This document shows positions 51,501 through 60,937 of a DNA stretch of 64,000 nucleotides, piece by piece. Each line of letters begins with the position of its first letter. Position 1 is the first letter of the stretch. The notes under the pieces are model-generated. The model saw only the letters and a program-made list of their open reading frames with translations, was not told the origin of the DNA and did not search any database. The position numbers and the translations under genes were made by a program. This stretch comes from Caenorhabditis elegans (lineage: Eukaryota; Nematoda; Chromadorea; Rhabditida; Rhabditidae). The stretch is from NCBI RefSeq assembly GCF_000002985.6, contig NC_003280.10, forward strand, positions 9,854,501-9,918,500, read 5' to 3'.

Positions 51501-54500
51501 GGGTAGGAGTCGGAGTTGTTGAATGTTTTAACGAGGGCGTAGAAGATGAAGTAGAAGACGTCTTCTTCTGAACACCAACTTGTTAATTCAGACTCGTTCT
51601 TAGAGTAAGATGACTTACACATCCATCGGCATCAGTTGTAGTCTCTGTCCTAGTTTCTTTTGTACTTGGATTGTAGATCAATTGCATAAGAACTGTAGTA
51701 CAGTTAGGATAGGCTATCAAAGACTCGGAAAGAATCTGCAATTTTTTTCTAACCTGAGCATAGAGATGTAAATCGAAACCTACAATTTCTCCTGATGGAA
51801 GCATCCGAGTAGTTCCGCCAGTTGGCCAGTTATAGGTTGTGGTTCCTGGGGTAGTAGAAGGAGTTGCAGTTGTTGAGTGCACCGAAGTTGATGAGGGCGT
51901 TGGTGTCGAAGATGTTTTCTTCTGAATACGATGTTTGAGATTTGAACTTTTGCAAATCAACCAAGCTAACTTACACATCCTTCTGCATCGCTTGTTATTT
52001 CTGTTCTAGTTTCTTTGGTTCTTGGATTGTAGATCAATTGCATAAGAACTGTGGTACAGTTTGGATACGCAATTAGAGATTCCGAGAGAACCTGAAAATA
52101 ATTGAAACTAGAAAAAAAAGTTTTGTGAGCTTGTACAATTTCTCCAGATGGGAGCATCCACGTAGTTCCTCCAGTTGGCCAGTTGTAGGTGGTCGTTGGA
52201 GTCGCTGGTGTTGAGCTAGTACTTGGAGCTGACGTGAAATTAGTTGTCTGCAAAGTAAAAAATTGTTTCAGTTAACTTTAGTGACGCCTATGTCAAAAAC
52301 TAATTAATGTAATAACTTACAGTAGAACCGTTCTCAATAGTCGAAGTTTGGGCATTGGATGATTCTGAAACTTTGGGTTCTATGGAATTTTTTCACATAA
52401 TTTCTATACGAACGTGTACTTGAATCTGAGCTAGAAGATGTTGAGGTTGCTGTAAAATCCGTTGATGTCTCAGGAGTCTCAGATGTTGTGCCAAAAGTGG
52501 AGGTTGAATGTCCTCCTGATGATGTCGAAGTACTCTGCTCATTTGTGGAAAGAGTTGTCAATCCTGTCGTGGGAGTGCTGCCGACTGTAGAACTCTCTGG
52601 AACAGTGGATGTTGATGCCGGAGATGATTGAGACGTGGTAGAAGAGCTGGACGTCTCAGCCATTGGAGAGGACGTAGATGATTCAGATGTCGATGCAGAT
52701 GTGGGCACTGTTGTTGAGCTACTGGGTTTGTCTTCAGCTGAAACAAAAAATTAAAAAAAAAAGTTTCTAAGAACCGTCAATTACTGCTTCAGACATTCTT
52801 AACATTTCCAGTCACCTACATGTTCTAGTTTTCTGGACCGATGAAACTGTAGAACTTTGCTCCATTGGAGTTGTGATTGTAGTAGATGGTTCTGTAGATG
52901 GAGTTGTCGTTTGAGTTGAGCCAGTAGATGATGATTCACGTGTTTCCGTCTCTGTTGTAAGCAATGTTGTAGAAGATAACATGGTAGAACTTGAAGTGGT
53001 TGTTGATAAATCTATAGTTCAATAAAAATTTGAATATGTTGATCCGAAACTTACTTGAGCAGTTAGTCCAAAGCATAGACTGCTGGGGGCAGGCATTCGG
53101 AGTACAATATAGCAGGTTTATCAAAGCGTTTGCCTTGTTCCAAGAATCGGATGTGGTAAGAATCCACCTAGTACTATCACTGCTATTCAAAACTTGAATT
53201 GAAGTTTCAGAGCAGCATCCCCCATTATATCTTAAGTTTGTTTGTTTTCCATCTATCCACTCGGAAAAATTAGATGGTTCGGAGAGCCAATAACAGTTCA
53301 AACTTGGAGATGTTGTTGTTGGCAAGGAAGTGGTTGAAGCGATTTCTAAAAAAACATGATTAATGACAATTTTGCATTTTTATATAAATTTGTTTTCCTG
53401 ATGGATGCACCAAACCTGAGACCGTTAACGTAGAAAGGAACCGACCGAGATGTGTGCTTAAATAGAATTTGACTTCCGAATTTGGATTTTTCAAACTTTT
53501 CAAAGTACTCTCAAAATGTCCAGTCCTAGATTTAATAAATTGGCGAGGAATGGGAAATTGTTGTTTTTGTTTAGAAACAGCTGGAACTGTTATTAATAAC
53601 ATTTCTTCTAGTCTTCAAAACAATTCTTCAATTGAGCACCATGATTTCAACAAGGATTAAACCGGCACTACTAAACACTCTAAAAAACTCGCGGTCTAAA
53701 AATTTAACTGTACCCGTTTCAGTACTGCTTGATGTCAATACGCAATCACATTTCTCCAGTTCTCGTTCATATCCTTTAATTAAAGTGACATTTCGCCAAT
53801 CCTCATATTGTTTCGACAAGCATTCAGTCACTTTGAGATTACAGCATGATGTGTTTGCCAATACTCCACATTGAATAGATGTTGTTGTTGTAGGTACACT
53901 CGTGGTTTCAGCAGTTGTGGAGTCTGAAAATTTTAAATTTTTGGTCAGTTTTAAAATGAAACTTGTTAAAATCCCATTTACCAAAAAAAATTTAACCATA
54001 GCTCATTATTTGTACACAAGAAAATTGTCATGTTGGCTGTCATATTTAGAGGAGCCCTTACATGACCTTACCCCATTCGATGACGGAACCGCGGATGGAT
54101 TTTTGTGGTTGGATATCTAGTTGACTACGGAAACTGTTCATAATAAGTGTTTTTGAAAAATTGAAAGAAAAAAAAGTCAAATGTTACAAAAAACTGTGAG
54201 CAAAACCTAAACTTTTATCCCAGAATTCCATAAGAAACGACGCCTCGCTGCAGCTCAAAAATTATTTTTTGCAGGCAAGTCGCGAATTTACAAAAAACGT
54301 TCACGTTTACTTTGTTTTGGACCCGGTATAATTTTTAAACAAACCTATTCTAACTATCGGAATAAACTTGGTGCTAGTCTCAATTGTTGTAGTTTTAAAT
54401 GCAAGAACCCCACAAATTCCGTTTGACTTCAGTTCGGTTACATAATTAACTCGGTCCAACCATGCCTTTTTCCAATCTTGCCCATATTTTGTGTTTAAAT

Positions 54501-54645
54501 ATGTCACTGATTCAGAGGTGCAACATTCTTTATTATAGTTCATCAAATAATTAGGTAGAGCGAGCCAGTTGCAGTCCACTGTTTGACATAACGATGTTCT
54601 TGTTAATAAAGTCAGAAATATACAAAGAAGAACGGAAAGTTGCAT
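48559..54645 (-). CDS. mucin-like secreted protein with tandem exon-pair repeats and a sushi-like domain
   Basis: About 27 exons and roughly 1270 residues. Exon 1 (54345-54645) carries a signal peptide (MQLSVLLCIFLTLLTRTSLC) and a CC domain (CNWL, ECC, W, C). Exons 53714-53923 and 53055-53345 carry two more copies of that domain (CGVL, SCC; CYWL, GCC). Exons 52820-53011, about 52420-52737 and 52321-52364 are Ser/Thr-rich and mucin-like. Then come nine A-B exon pairs between 52247 and 48924, an extra Thr-rich exon 49286-49345, and finally 48630-48876 with a four-cysteine sushi-like domain (YSVGEKIYHIC, GGAWSGTPEKC) and a 23 nt last exon 48559-48581. There is no membrane anchor, so it is probably secreted and heavily O-glycosylated. 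The donor near 52414-52420 is ambiguous. Exon 1 may be one of several alternatives. It corresponds to F26C11.3 by memory. Confidence 0.85.
48924..52247 (-). repeat. nine tandem copies of a two-exon unit
   Basis: A exons (Thr-rich, ending WPTGGTTRMLPSGEI): 52137-52247, 51784-51921, 51436-51567, 51085-51216, 50729-50872, 50304-50426, 49995-50084, 49698-49781 and 49086-49196. B exons (SESLIAYPNCTTVLMQLIYN, TRTETTTDAEGC): 51975-52091, 51619-51735, 51267-51383, 50921-51037, 50563-50679, 50141-50257, 49833-49949, 49534-49650 and 48924-49040. Every B exon is exactly 117 nt and all exons are phase 0-0, so the gene can gain or lose units without changing frame. The unit length is near 350 bp in the upstream half, with short introns. 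The last copy is the most diverged. Confidence 0.92.
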
Positions 54646-54712
54646 GCTCTAGGCAAATGAACATTTGAGGTTATTTTTTTGCTTTTATGTGTCATTTGAC
54701 TTATTGTTTCAG

Positions 54713-54726
54713 TTTCTCGTAGCAAC
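54713..54726 (-). promoter_or_regulatory. X-box-like motif upstream of the mucin-like gene
   Basis: TTTCTCGTAGCAAC, 68 bp upstream of the ATG at 54645. It keeps the strong AGCAAC half of the RFX X-box (rYYnYYATrrnrAC) but the other half is imperfect. Confidence 0.5.
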
Positions 54727-55168
54727 GAATCGTAAAAAACTAAATTTCTATTTAAGGATGTTTCGGAGCACATGTGATCTCATGTATCAAAAAAACTACG
54801 GAGCAATTGAAAACAATTGCAGATCTCATGATCGTTGCAGAAACTACGATTTAGGATGTTGCCAGGAAACGCTTGCTCGCCGGATATTTTTCTTGCAAAA
54901 CAATCGAAACGCTCTTTAGCTAGATCTAGTGAGAAAACTACCATATTATGTACGCGCTTCGGTGATACATTTCGTGTAGCACTCCTCAAGGACCATAAAT
55001 TTCAATGGAATTATTGTTGAAAAGTGTAAAATTGCTAGTTTTACGAAAGTTGATTAATATTTTTCAGTTTTGCTTTGAACACCCCTGTAAAACCGGCACC
55101 TCAATGCAGTCTTTGCTTAGTACAAACACATTCTTTATAGAACAATATAATTGTTTTTCAGCACTTAC

Positions 55169-55244
55169 TAAAATCTGTAGAAGATGTAAAAGTTTTGGAT
55201 ATCAAAAAGAATATAAATATATGGTAGATACAAGTGTTTCTCAT
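55169..55244 (-). CDS. signal-peptide exon lacking the CC domain (deleted cassette)
   Basis: ATG at 55244 opens MRNTCIYHIFIFFLISKTFT, then SSTDF and a donor GTAAGTGC in phase 1. The 76 nt exon matches the start (MRN...) and the end (STTDF) of the 57207-57537 cassette but lacks the CC domain between them. Position, phase and an X-box-like site 92 bp upstream match the other cassettes, so it is either a decayed copy or a leader-only alternative first exon. Confidence 0.5.
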
Positions 55245-55335
55245 GTTCAGACTGAGCTCTGGTGGGTGTGAAAATAAATTGGAAGTAAAAGTGTGAAATG
55301 TGTTTCTTTTGGTATAAAAAGTTCCCGTTTCCTAT

Positions 55336-55349
55336 TTGTTCCTAGCAAC
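55336..55349 (-). promoter_or_regulatory. X-box-like motif
   Basis: TTGTTCCTAGCAAC, 92 bp upstream of the short cassette at 55244. Strong AGCAAC half-site, imperfect first half. Confidence 0.5.
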
Positions 55350-55517
55350 ATGTCAACTTTTTTCATATTACATAACGACAGGGTGAGAATGCCTGTTTTC
55401 AGTATGTCTACACTACTCGAATCTATTCGAGGCATTTTCTCGCCAAAAACTGTAACAGATATATAAAAAATAAATTGGCACAGATTCCGGCTAGATCATG
55501 AATTCGATGAAACTCAC

Positions 55518-55828
55518 CCAAGTCTGTAATAGAGGTTTCTGTAGTTGTGAAACTTGTCGTCAGTTTTTCTGTTGTAGAGAGAAAAGTACTGCTGTTTTCA
55601 CAAAGTCCTGAGAGATCTCAGTTCAGCAATATACAATGATCGTGTTTCATTAAGTGTGTACTTCCATTTATAGTTTCTATTCAAATAATCAAAAGCTTCC
55701 GACGTGCAACATTCAGATGGGTTTTGGGAATCCAAGCCAAAACCCAACGCGTCGCAATTAGAAAACTGACAAAACACTCCGGAAAGGGGAACAAATATGA
55801 AAATGACGTAGATAACTGTGTTACTCAT
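55518..55828 (-). pseudogene. CC-domain signal-peptide exon with a frameshift
   Basis: MSNTVIYVIFIFVPLSGVFC signal peptide, then FSNCDALGFG, ECCTSEAFDYLN and ETRSLYIAELRS. At about 55615 the frame shifts: the expected GLCENSSTFLSTTEKLTT continues in another frame up to a donor at 55517. The exon is 311 nt where the intact copies are 1 mod 3, consistent with a 1 nt insertion or 2 nt deletion. In the original frame it stops at once (RTL then stop). X-box-like site at 55926. Confidence 0.7.
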
Positions 55829-55925
55829 CTCCTGACTAAATCTTCATGTAAGCGAAAACAAGTATGAAACAATGAAACATATACGGAATGAGAAGCTTTG
55901 CGCCAATGAAACTCTCGTTTCCAAT

Positions 55926-55939
55926 GTTTTCTTAGCAAC
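55926..55939 (-). promoter_or_regulatory. X-box-like motif
   Basis: GTTTTCTTAGCAAC, 98 bp upstream of the ATG at 55828; one mismatch to the X-box consensus (T for A at position 7). Confidence 0.6.
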
Positions 55940-56469
55940 ATGTCAAAAGCTTTAAAGAAACTGAATTTTAATAGATGTCATTGGTTTTCTGCGCTACGGC
56001 GGGCAATGTTGAGATCACGCTTCATATTTTTATTCAGTCTTACTGTAACTGGATTTGATTTGTCATGGGTTTTGACTCAATGCTCGTAAACTGTGGCGTC
56101 GTAAACTAATTTCATATTGCTAACGGGAGATTGTGTTATCATCATATAATTTTTATACATACATGCAAAAACTGGGGGACTGGATTCAGGATAAAAAAAT
56201 TCAGAAGAATCTTCATGAGAGCCTATTTTTCTATATCAACAAAGTCAATCAAAACGCAAAATCATAGATAACTCGCAGCCAACACCATGAAATCTGAAAA
56301 GCAGGGTAACATTCGCAACGCACACGAAGAATACCGGGACACGGAGAATACTCATGCGGGCTATAAGAAATTCTGGATGCGAGTAGTGGACTCCGATCTA
56401 TGTTTCAATCGATGCTAGTGATATTTTAATCACGCCGTACACAAATGCGGTTTGTGTTCTAAAACTCAC

Positions 56470-56797
56470 CCAAATCCGCAGTGGAAGGCTCTAAAGTTGT
56501 CAAGCTTGTGGTAACTTCTTCCGTGGTAGCAATGGAAGCAGTTGAGCTGTTATTACCACAAAACCCGTTAGATTTCAATTCGTAAAAATAAGCGGTTCGG
56601 TTTTCTTCAGACGAAGAAAACCACAATTGACTATACTTAGTTTCCAAATATTCATAAGCTGCCGAGTTACAGCATTCGCTTGTATTCTGGATATCCAAAT
56701 CACCAAAAGCTCGGCCACAGTGATATCTTTGCCCCTGGCAAAACGTTCCAGATAGCAGGGAACATAAGAGAATAAGGCAGATAAATTTATTTTTCAT
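56470..56797 (-). CDS. secreted CC-domain protein or alternative first exon
   Basis: MKNKFICLILLCSLLSGTFC signal peptide, then HCGRAFGDL, ECCNSAAYEYLETKYSQLWF, AYFYELKSNGFC and a Thr-rich end (SLTTLEPSTADLG). The donor GTGAGTTT at 56469 is in phase 1; without splicing the frame ends three codons later (EF then stop). The CC domain matches the one in exon 1 of the mucin-like gene. It could be a 112-residue secreted protein or the start of a longer transcript spliced to exon 53714-53923, which accepts phase 1 (G|AC). I see no other Thr-rich exon before the next cassette. Confidence 0.7.
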
Positions 56798-56885
56798 TTT
56801 CAGACTCAGATTTCATAGATGCAAAAATGAGAATGAAATGACGAGAAAAGTGTTTATATTGCTTCATGAAACTCTGGTTTTCAAT

Positions 56886-56899
56886 GTTGTCATAGAAAC
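56886..56899 (-). promoter_or_regulatory. X-box motif, full consensus match
   Basis: GTTGTCATAGAAAC, 89 bp upstream of the ATG at 56797. It fits rYYnYYATrrnrAC at every position. RFX (DAF-19 in C. elegans) sites of this form drive genes in ciliated sensory neurons. Confidence 0.7.
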
Positions 56900-57206
56900 A
56901 TGTCAAATGTCTCATAGAAACTGAATTTTAATAGATTTTCCGACTTTTAGCGCCTTAGCGGGGTTCATGCGCCTGAGAGATATATATTTATTCAATCAAA
57001 AGAAGATAGCACATGACATAGAGATCACCGGTGAGAAGGATTGAGTAATGATGAGTAATGAGAGATAATAAAATGATCACATAAACCAGACATAGTTAGG
57101 GTGATCCAGTTGGGGGAAGTTAGGATTTTGCCACAAAAATAGCCCATACTATAGCGAGATGCCGTATTCACTAACGCAATCCTACCAGAAATTCTTCACA
57201 ACCCAC

Positions 57207-57537
57207 CAAAATCTGTAGTAGAAGTTTCCGAGATAGTGAGCGTTGTAGTCAGTTCTTCTGTTGTAGAAAACAAAAAAGTTGAACTGCTAATTCTACAATA
57301 TCCTTTTGATCTCAATTCGGAGATGTATGAAGATCGAGTTTCATTAGATCTATTTGGCCAAAATAAATCTTTCGAATACAAATAATTAAAAGCATCTTTA
57401 GTACAACATTCTGACGAGTTTTCTGAATCCAAACCCCGAGTCAACGAGCTACAAGGGTAAAATCCAAGTGATTGGCAAACAGTTTCGGATAGCAGGAAAG
57501 ATACAAGTATAGCGGAGTAGACAAGTTTGTTTCTCAT
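57207..57537 (-). CDS. secreted CC-domain protein or alternative first exon
   Basis: MRNKLVYSAILVSFLLSETVC signal-peptide region (starting MRNKLVYS, ending SETVCQ), then PCSSLTRGLD, ECCTKDAFNYLYSKDLFW, ETRSSYISELRSKGYC and a Thr-rich end (TTTLTISETSTTDFG). Phase-1 donor GTGGGTTG; read-through stops after three codons. Closest to the 56470 cassette. X-box at 57633. Confidence 0.7.
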
Positions 57538-57632
57538 CGTCAGACTACGTTTTCATGTATGCAAAAATTAAATCGACACAACAAGAAGGAATGAATTGAT
57601 TTTCATCGGTATATGAAATTCTCGATTCCAAT

Positions 57633-57646
57633 GCTTTCATAGCAAC
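57633..57646 (-). promoter_or_regulatory. X-box motif, full consensus match
   Basis: GCTTTCATAGCAAC, 96 bp upstream of the ATG at 57537, agrees with rYYnYYATrrnrAC throughout. The flanks (CAATG before, ATGTC after) are shared with the other sites in the cluster. Confidence 0.7.
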
Positions 57647-57959
57647 ATGTCAAATGTCTCATAGAAACTGAATATTAATAGATAGACTTAGTTGCTCCGT
57701 GCTGACGCGAACGATGTTGAGAAGATCAAGTTTTTATCTTACTGTAACTATGTTAGCCCTTTATTCGGCAATGACCATGGCCACCATTTCTAGAAATTGA
57801 TCTATGATCTGACTTTTGACAGTCTTAATCATCAAAAATATAGATACGTATTAAAAAGCTGGCAAGCGCACGCTAGGTCGCTAGGGGCACTATTCCTAAG
57901 TCGTTCAATAAGTTTTGCTGTTTTTTCACTTTTGATTTTTTCTTGGATATTTTTTTGCT

Positions 57960-58140
57960 GTTGTATAGAGGACTGTTAGAAAGCATTCTTCTCCCCTATC
58001 AATTTTCTGAATTTCCCGATCCCAAGATTCTAATTTAAATCATTCTGATGTATGTATGTGGAAACACTATGAGAAATATAAAGTGTGTTTTTCGGCTCAT
58101 AAAAAGCTTGGTTCTACCGATTTCCTAGCAACATGTCCGT
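57960..58140 (-). pseudogene. remnant promoter of a lost cassette, with X-box-like site
   Basis: GATTTCCTAGCAAC at 58119-58132 lies in the same flank as at the intact cassettes (CTAGCAACATGTC, then AGAAACTGAATTTTGTTAGA upstream on the minus strand). At the expected start distance there is only ATGATTTAA, so the coding part is gone. The palindromic element at 58297 sits just upstream. Confidence 0.5.
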
Positions 58141-58296
58141 TCTACACAGAAACTGAATTTTGTTAGACATATTTGGATTTCTGTGCAGATGCGGGTAGTC
58201 ATGGGACTATGAGGTCACACCTTTTTCTTGTAACTACTAGTCTTTCGACAAGGCCTGCTGCTCTGTTGAAATTAAGCCACTAGATTTGTGAGAATA

Positions 58297-59277
58297 CAGT
58301 GCGTACAAGTTCTATACGCCACCCCAAAATGTATTCCTGTGGCCACGTGCGTACTTTTAAGAAAAATTCTGCTAATGCCATTCGATTCCAAATCCTAAAA
58401 AACCTAGGATCATGAATTTTCATGACCTTACCTCAAAAACTAAAGAAATGAGGTCAATAAATCGAAAAATTGGCCGTACAAGTTCTATACGCCACCCTCA
58501 ATTTTTTGTTGATTTTTTCAAAACTTTCAAATTTAGAGAGACAGTTAAACAGCACATCAATAATTTCGAGTGAATATCAGTGCAGTGTAGCTTTTCCTAC
58601 AACCACAGACAGTTTTGTCCCAATTCGTACTTCCGTGGAGCCCTAATGGCGCCGAAGGGCCTGAAACGTGGATCTCGGCTCCCACCTGAGATACAACATC
58701 AAAAATGTGGGGATATGTTCAAGACACTATTCCAACATCTCTCGTGAATTTTGGTCTAAATTGGACTGTTCCTCGTCTCGATAGTAAAACATTTCTGTGA
58801 GATCCCGCCACTTTTTGGCTACTGGCATGCTTAGAGGCCGACATCATGTCTTGAACATATCCCCACATTTTTGATGTTGTATCTCAGGTGGGAGCCGAGA
58901 TCCACGTTTCAGGCCCTTCGGCGCCATTAGGGCTCCACGGAAGTACGAATTGGGACAAAACTGTCTGTGGTTGTAGGAAAAGCTACACTGCACTGATATT
59001 CACTCGAAATTATTGATGTGCTGTTTAACTGTCTCTCTAAATTTGAAAGTTTTGAAAAAATCAACAAAAAATTGAGGGTGGCGTATAGAACTTGTACGGC
59101 CAATTTTTCGATTTATTGACCTCATTTCTTTAGTTTTTGAGGTAAGGTCATGAAAATTCATGATCCTAGGTTTTTTAGGATTTGGAATCGAATGGCATCA
59201 GCAAAATTTTTCTAAAAAGTACACACGTGGCCATAGGAGCAAATTTAGGGGGTGGCGTATAGAACTTGTACGCACTG
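58297..59277. mobile_element. 981 bp palindromic element flanked by TA (non-autonomous Tc1/mariner type)
   Basis: Ends CAGTGCGTACAAG and its complement CTTGTACGCACTG, flanked by TA on both sides. The two halves are inverted copies of about 420 bp (for example CCTAGGATCATGAATTTTCA near 58408 and its complement near 59150) around a central spacer near 58730-58855. GTACAAGTTCTATACGCCACC occurs both at the tip and again inside each arm (near 58473 and 59078). No transposase ORF, so it must move in trans. Terminal ...CAGT and TA duplication are typical of Tc1/mariner. Confidence 0.85.
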
Positions 59278-59446
59278 TATGCGAGGAATATACGCTTCAA
59301 AGGCAACTTCTGAGATAATGCTCCAAGGTTGGCAGTTATAATACCCACTTTTAGGGTATAACTTTCCATAGCTTAAACGTTGAACATTATTTTTTATCGA
59401 CCGATATATATGCTGTACTTCAATCGTAAATCTACATTCTACTAAC

Positions 59447-59780
59447 CTGAGTCTGTAGTATAAATTTCTAAAGTTGTAGAGGACGTTGTCAGTGGTGTAG
59501 TTGTGAGAATAGCAGAAGTTGAAATAGTCTTGTTGCAGCAACCCATGAATCTCAGTTCGTTAATATACGGAGATCGAACATATTTATTGACCTTTCTCCA
59601 GTTCGGGTACTTCTTATCCAAAAAGTCAAATGCTTCCGTGGTGCAACATTCCACAGGGTTTTTGTTATCCAAATCTTGGGACAACGCTTCGCAATCATCA
59701 TTGCTTGTTGTGGTGTTTTGGCAAAAAGTTTCAAAGTGTAGGCAAGATAGAAACATAGTATAGATCAGATTGTTTCTCAT
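59447..59780 (-). CDS. secreted CC-domain protein or alternative first exon
   Basis: MRNNLIYTMFLSCLHFETFC signal peptide, then DCEALSQDLD, ECCTTEAFDFLDKKYPNW, PYINELRFMGCC and a Thr-rich end (SSTTLEIYTTDS). Phase-1 donor GTTAGTAG at 59446; read-through stops at once (G then stop). It is separated from the next cassette downstream by the palindromic element. X-box-like site at 59888. Confidence 0.7.
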
Positions 59781-59887
59781 TGTTTAAAAAAATTTTCATG
59801 AATAAAAAAGTCAGGTCAGTATAAAAAATTTTAAAAAAAAACGAATGAAATGTGCTTTTTTCGGCTCATCAACTTGCAGGACCCAAT

Positions 59888-59901
59888 GATTTCCTAGCAA
59901 C
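59888..59901 (-). promoter_or_regulatory. X-box-like motif
   Basis: GATTTCCTAGCAAC, 108 bp upstream of the ATG at 59780, identical to the site at 58119 of the remnant cassette. Confidence 0.55.
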
Positions 59902-60358
59902 ATGTAAGATAAATTTAGCTTTCCGTGCAAAAGCGGCGGATTATGTGACTATAGTATATATGAGATCATACATATATTTGTTTTCAATATAAATATTCAG
60001 CAAATGACTTTGAATATTGGAAGAAGATTGATACATTTGCGAAAAAAATGTGAGGAAAATACTGTTCAAAAAAGTAGAGTCTCCGCTCGAAAATCAATTT
60101 CTCGTAGGTTTTGAGTTTTGATAGGATAGTCTGTACATATTGGAAGATTCTATTTGAAAAGTTTTCCATAAAACTAACAATTTTCTTTAGATTCATTAGA
60201 GTGTGCGACAGGTAAGTTTGACTTATAGTTTGACTATTATGGTACCCATTCCCCGCAAAATTGGTTTTGTCTGTTCCTCTACCGACACTCACGGAATATG
60301 AACATAATTTTAAAGTTAGTTCCACCTTGTACTTCTTCAAAATATCCAAACCACGTAC

Positions 60359-60599
60359 CTATAGATGATCGACATAAACCTTGAGCCATTGCGTCATTGA
60401 TATAAATATCGGCCACCAAATTTATGTTGGAAATCGACATCCGCCAGACTGGACTATGCTTATTATCCAAATATGAAACTGCTTGTGGTGTGCAGCACAG
60501 TCCATTATTGTATATTGGGTTGCTGAGCCAGAAACAATCAAATGCAATTATTTTTGGAATAAGTAAACTTATCACAACTAGATTTCGAACCAACGTCAT
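60359..60599 (-). CDS. secreted CC-domain protein or alternative first exon, most distal copy
   Basis: MTLVRNLVVISLLIPKIIAF signal peptide, then DCFWLSNPIYNNGLCCTPQAV and SYLDNKHSPVWRMS, ending AQGLCRSSI. It lacks the Thr-rich tail of the others and resembles the domain in the mucin exon at 53055-53345 (CYWLSEP). Phase-1 donor GTACGTGG at 60358; read-through would add about 25 residues. X-box-like site at 60668. Confidence 0.65.
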
Positions 60600-60667
60600 T
60601 TCAAGGAAGAAATAAAACTAAAGTAGTAAAGTATAAAAAAGGGAAATCCTGAACATTTCGTAGACAA

Positions 60668-60681
60668 ATTGCCCTGGCAAC
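60668..60681 (-). promoter_or_regulatory. X-box-like motif
   Basis: ATTGCCCTGGCAAC, 69 bp upstream of the ATG at 60599; a good imperfect palindrome with one mismatch (C for A at position 7). Confidence 0.6.
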
Positions 60682-60937
60682 CTATTCATGGCCCGTTGCG
60701 GAAATTTTTGAATAAATTGCAAATTTGCAGTGGGGACTGGAAAATGGGGCTTCCGTGTTTCTAGGTACGTGTACCTACGTACATACCTATTAACCTGTCT
60801 GACTATTTTTTAAAAACATTTATATATTTTCTCAACCTATTTAATTGTTGGAAGTTTGCTAGAAAGCAATGTTTGTTTGAAATGTAGTATACTTCAAGTT
60901 TTATTCAAATTTTACTAAATAAATTTGATGGAAAATT

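Noticed and set aside
54665-55020. Plus-strand open frames with CC and Arg-rich runs between mucin exon 1 and the next cassette
   Set aside because: Wrong strand for the array, no signal peptide, and no acceptor/donor pattern.
59984-60349. 121-codon minus frame downstream of the last cassette
   Set aside because: It overlaps the intron side of the phase-1 donor and shows no Thr-rich or CC character; probably chance.
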